DNA from: Pseudomonadota bacterium
Lineage (GTDB): Bacteria > Pseudomonadota > Gammaproteobacteria > GRL18
NCBI GenBank assembly: GCA_030632745.1
Contig: DAOVUE010000085.1
Coordinates: 1 to 6,816 of the forward strand
Length of the DNA: 6,816 nucleotides
Direction: 5' to 3'
Shown: positions 5,851 through 6,816 of the stretch, in pieces
Layout: each line of letters begins with the position of its first letter
How positions within the stretch are numbered: position 1 is the first letter of the stretch
The notes under the pieces: model-generated
Told to the model about the DNA's origin: nothing
Databases searched by the model: none
The model's input: the letters and a program-made list of their open reading frames with translations, nothing else
Position numbers and translations under genes: made by a program

Positions 5851-6816
5851 GTATTTGGATTAGCTAAGTTTTTTGGATTAGCTAAGGTATTTGCATTGCT
5901 TTCAATATCATCTGTATCTGATTGTTCATTACCATCATCAAGAAAAGGAATTCCTGTTTCAAGGTGATTCCTTCTTTCAATTTTACTAGAGATTTTCACC
6001 GAATAGTGTGAATTATGAGTACCATATTTAGCTTTAAAAACTGGAATATCTGCGGCATAGACATTGACTTCATCTTCCAGGTCAACAGGTATAATATCCC
6101 CTTCTCTGAGGTTCATCACCTCTCGCAGAGACAGTGTTTTATTAACCAATATGGAAGAGAGCTCAATTTCTGCCGTTTTAATTTCATCACTCAGTGCCAG
6201 ACTCCAGCGATCATCCACATCACTTTTATCACTTTGTATTCCGGCATCAAGCAATTCACGGATAGGTTCCAGCATAGAATAGGGCATGGTAATGTGAATA
6301 TTTCCCCCTCCCCCTTCCAATTCTACGTGCAGACTACTCACCACAATCACTTCTGAAGGGCTGACAATATTAGCAAACTGCGGATTAACCTCACGACTGG
6401 TAAATTCAAACTCCATGGGTAAAACAGGTTCCCAGGCTTTAGCTAAATCAACAAAGCAAATTTCCATAAACATGTGAATAACACGTTGTTCAGTTGGAGT
6501 AAATTCACGCCCTTCAATTTTTGCATGAAATTTTCCTTCTCCGCCAAAATAATTATCCACTAAAATAAACACTAAAGTGGGTTCAATAACCAGTAAGGCT
6601 GTTCCCTTCAGAGGTTTCATTTTTATCAGGTTCAAACTGGTTGGCACAAATAAAGTATGAACATATTCTCCAAACTTCATTGTCTGGATACCGCCTACTG
6701 AAATTTCAGTTGAGCGGCGTAACATATTAAACATACTAATACGAAGATAACGGGCAAAACGTTCATTGACCATTTCCAGAGTCGGCATTCGACCACGAAC
6801 AATACGATCTTCACCA
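5847..6816 (-). CDS. fliM: Flagellar motor switch protein FliM (N-terminus outside window)
   Basis: FliM is the C-ring protein that binds CheY-P and transmits direction switching to the rotor. The frame stays open to the right edge, encoding GEDRIVRGR before the Met at 6786-6788. That matches the conserved FliM stretch DRIVRGRMPTLEMVNERFARY, so the Met is internal and the gene continues upstream; about 45 residues with the CheY-binding peptide are missing from view. The middle domain is clear: VPTSLNLIKMKPLKGTALL, VDNYFGGEGKF with the GGxG motif (82-85 counted from that Met), and EGREFTPTEQRVI. The C-terminal SpoA-like domain follows (LSLREVMNLREGDIIPVDL, VFKAKYGTHNSHYSVKI). After this comes an atypical tail, acidic then repetitive, ending LANPKNLANPNT. 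The stop is TGA at 5847-5849. It is the most upstream gene of the operon in view; the promoter is not in the window. Confidence 0.97.
   Translation of the reverse strand, partial: GEDRIVRGRMPTLEMVNERFARYLRISMFNMLRRSTEISVGGIQTMKFGEYVHTLFVPTSLNLIKMKPLKGTALLVIEPTLVFILVDNYFGGEGKFHAKIEGREFTPTEQRVIHMFMEICFVDLAKAWEPVLPMEFEFTSREVNPQFANIVSPSEVIVVSSLHVELEGGGGNIHITMPYSMLEPIRELLDAGIQSDKSDVDDRWSLALSDEIKTAEIELSSILVNKTLSLREVMNLREGDIIPVDLEDEVNVYAADIPVFKAKYGTHNSHYSVKISSKIERRNHLETGIPFLDDGNEQSDTDDIESNANTLANPKNLANPNT
5854..5907 (-). repeat. 18-bp in-frame tandem repeat at the 3' end of fliM
   Basis: tttggattagctaag occurs at 5854-5868 and again at 5872-5886, a period of 18 bp, and a degenerate third unit starts at 5890 (tttgcattgct). 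Eighteen bases keep frame, giving six-residue units NANT / LANPKN / LANPNT at the FliM C-terminus. Such units can change copy number by slippage without breaking the gene. Confidence 0.8.

Noticed and set aside
6015..6356. Two plus-strand open frames inside fliM
   Set aside because: Both are antisense to the well-conserved FliM C-terminal and middle domains and resemble no protein family.
5847..6788. ATG at 6786-6788 as the fliM start
   Set aside because: Codons upstream encode the conserved DRIVRGR stretch that precedes this Met in FliM proteins; the start lies beyond the window.

Overview
The window comes from an AT-rich bacterium. Protein sequences and gene order point to a gammaproteobacterium: dcd is close to the Escherichia coli type, FliM is of the Pseudomonas/Vibrio type, and the flagellar order is fliM-fliN-fliO-fliP-fliQ-fliR-flhB. 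I cannot place it to genus. Almost everything is on the minus strand; only a partial gene at the left edge is on the plus strand.

Layout from left to right: (a) positions 1-495, the 3' part of a plus-strand gene for a DUF3108-type envelope protein; (b) a 118-bp convergent intergenic stretch with no convincing terminator; (c) dcd (dCTP deaminase), minus strand, 614-1201; (d) a 275-bp non-coding stretch, 1202-1476, filled mostly by a 197-bp imperfect palindrome (1247-1443) and, just beyond it, a near-consensus sigma-70 promoter pointing at dcd; (e) a compact flagellar export and switch operon, minus strand, read from the right edge leftwards: fliM (5' end cut by the window), fliN, fliO, fliP, fliQ, fliR, flhB.

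The flagellar genes act together. FliM and FliN build the cytoplasmic C-ring (switch). FliP, FliQ and FliR form the export gate, whose assembly FliO assists. FlhB is the autocleaving substrate-specificity switch of the same export apparatus. Spacing is tight: TAATG overlaps at fliN/fliO and fliR/flhB and a 1-bp gap at fliQ/fliR imply one transcript with translational coupling. flhA, which often follows flhB, is not here; the next gene is the unrelated housekeeping gene dcd, served by its own predicted promoter.

The most interesting object is the palindrome at 1247-1443. Its ends are an exact 18-bp inverted repeat, and pairing continues with interruptions almost to the centre. In my hand alignment all 11 transition-type differences between the arms give G-U pairs when the plus strand is read as RNA, and none gives A-C. 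That is the pattern expected of a selected RNA hairpin or of an ERIC/MITE-like repeat with a defined RNA orientation. Smaller curiosities are short tandem repeats at the 3' end of fliM and in the fliM-fliN gap, and an unusually long N-terminal region on FliO.
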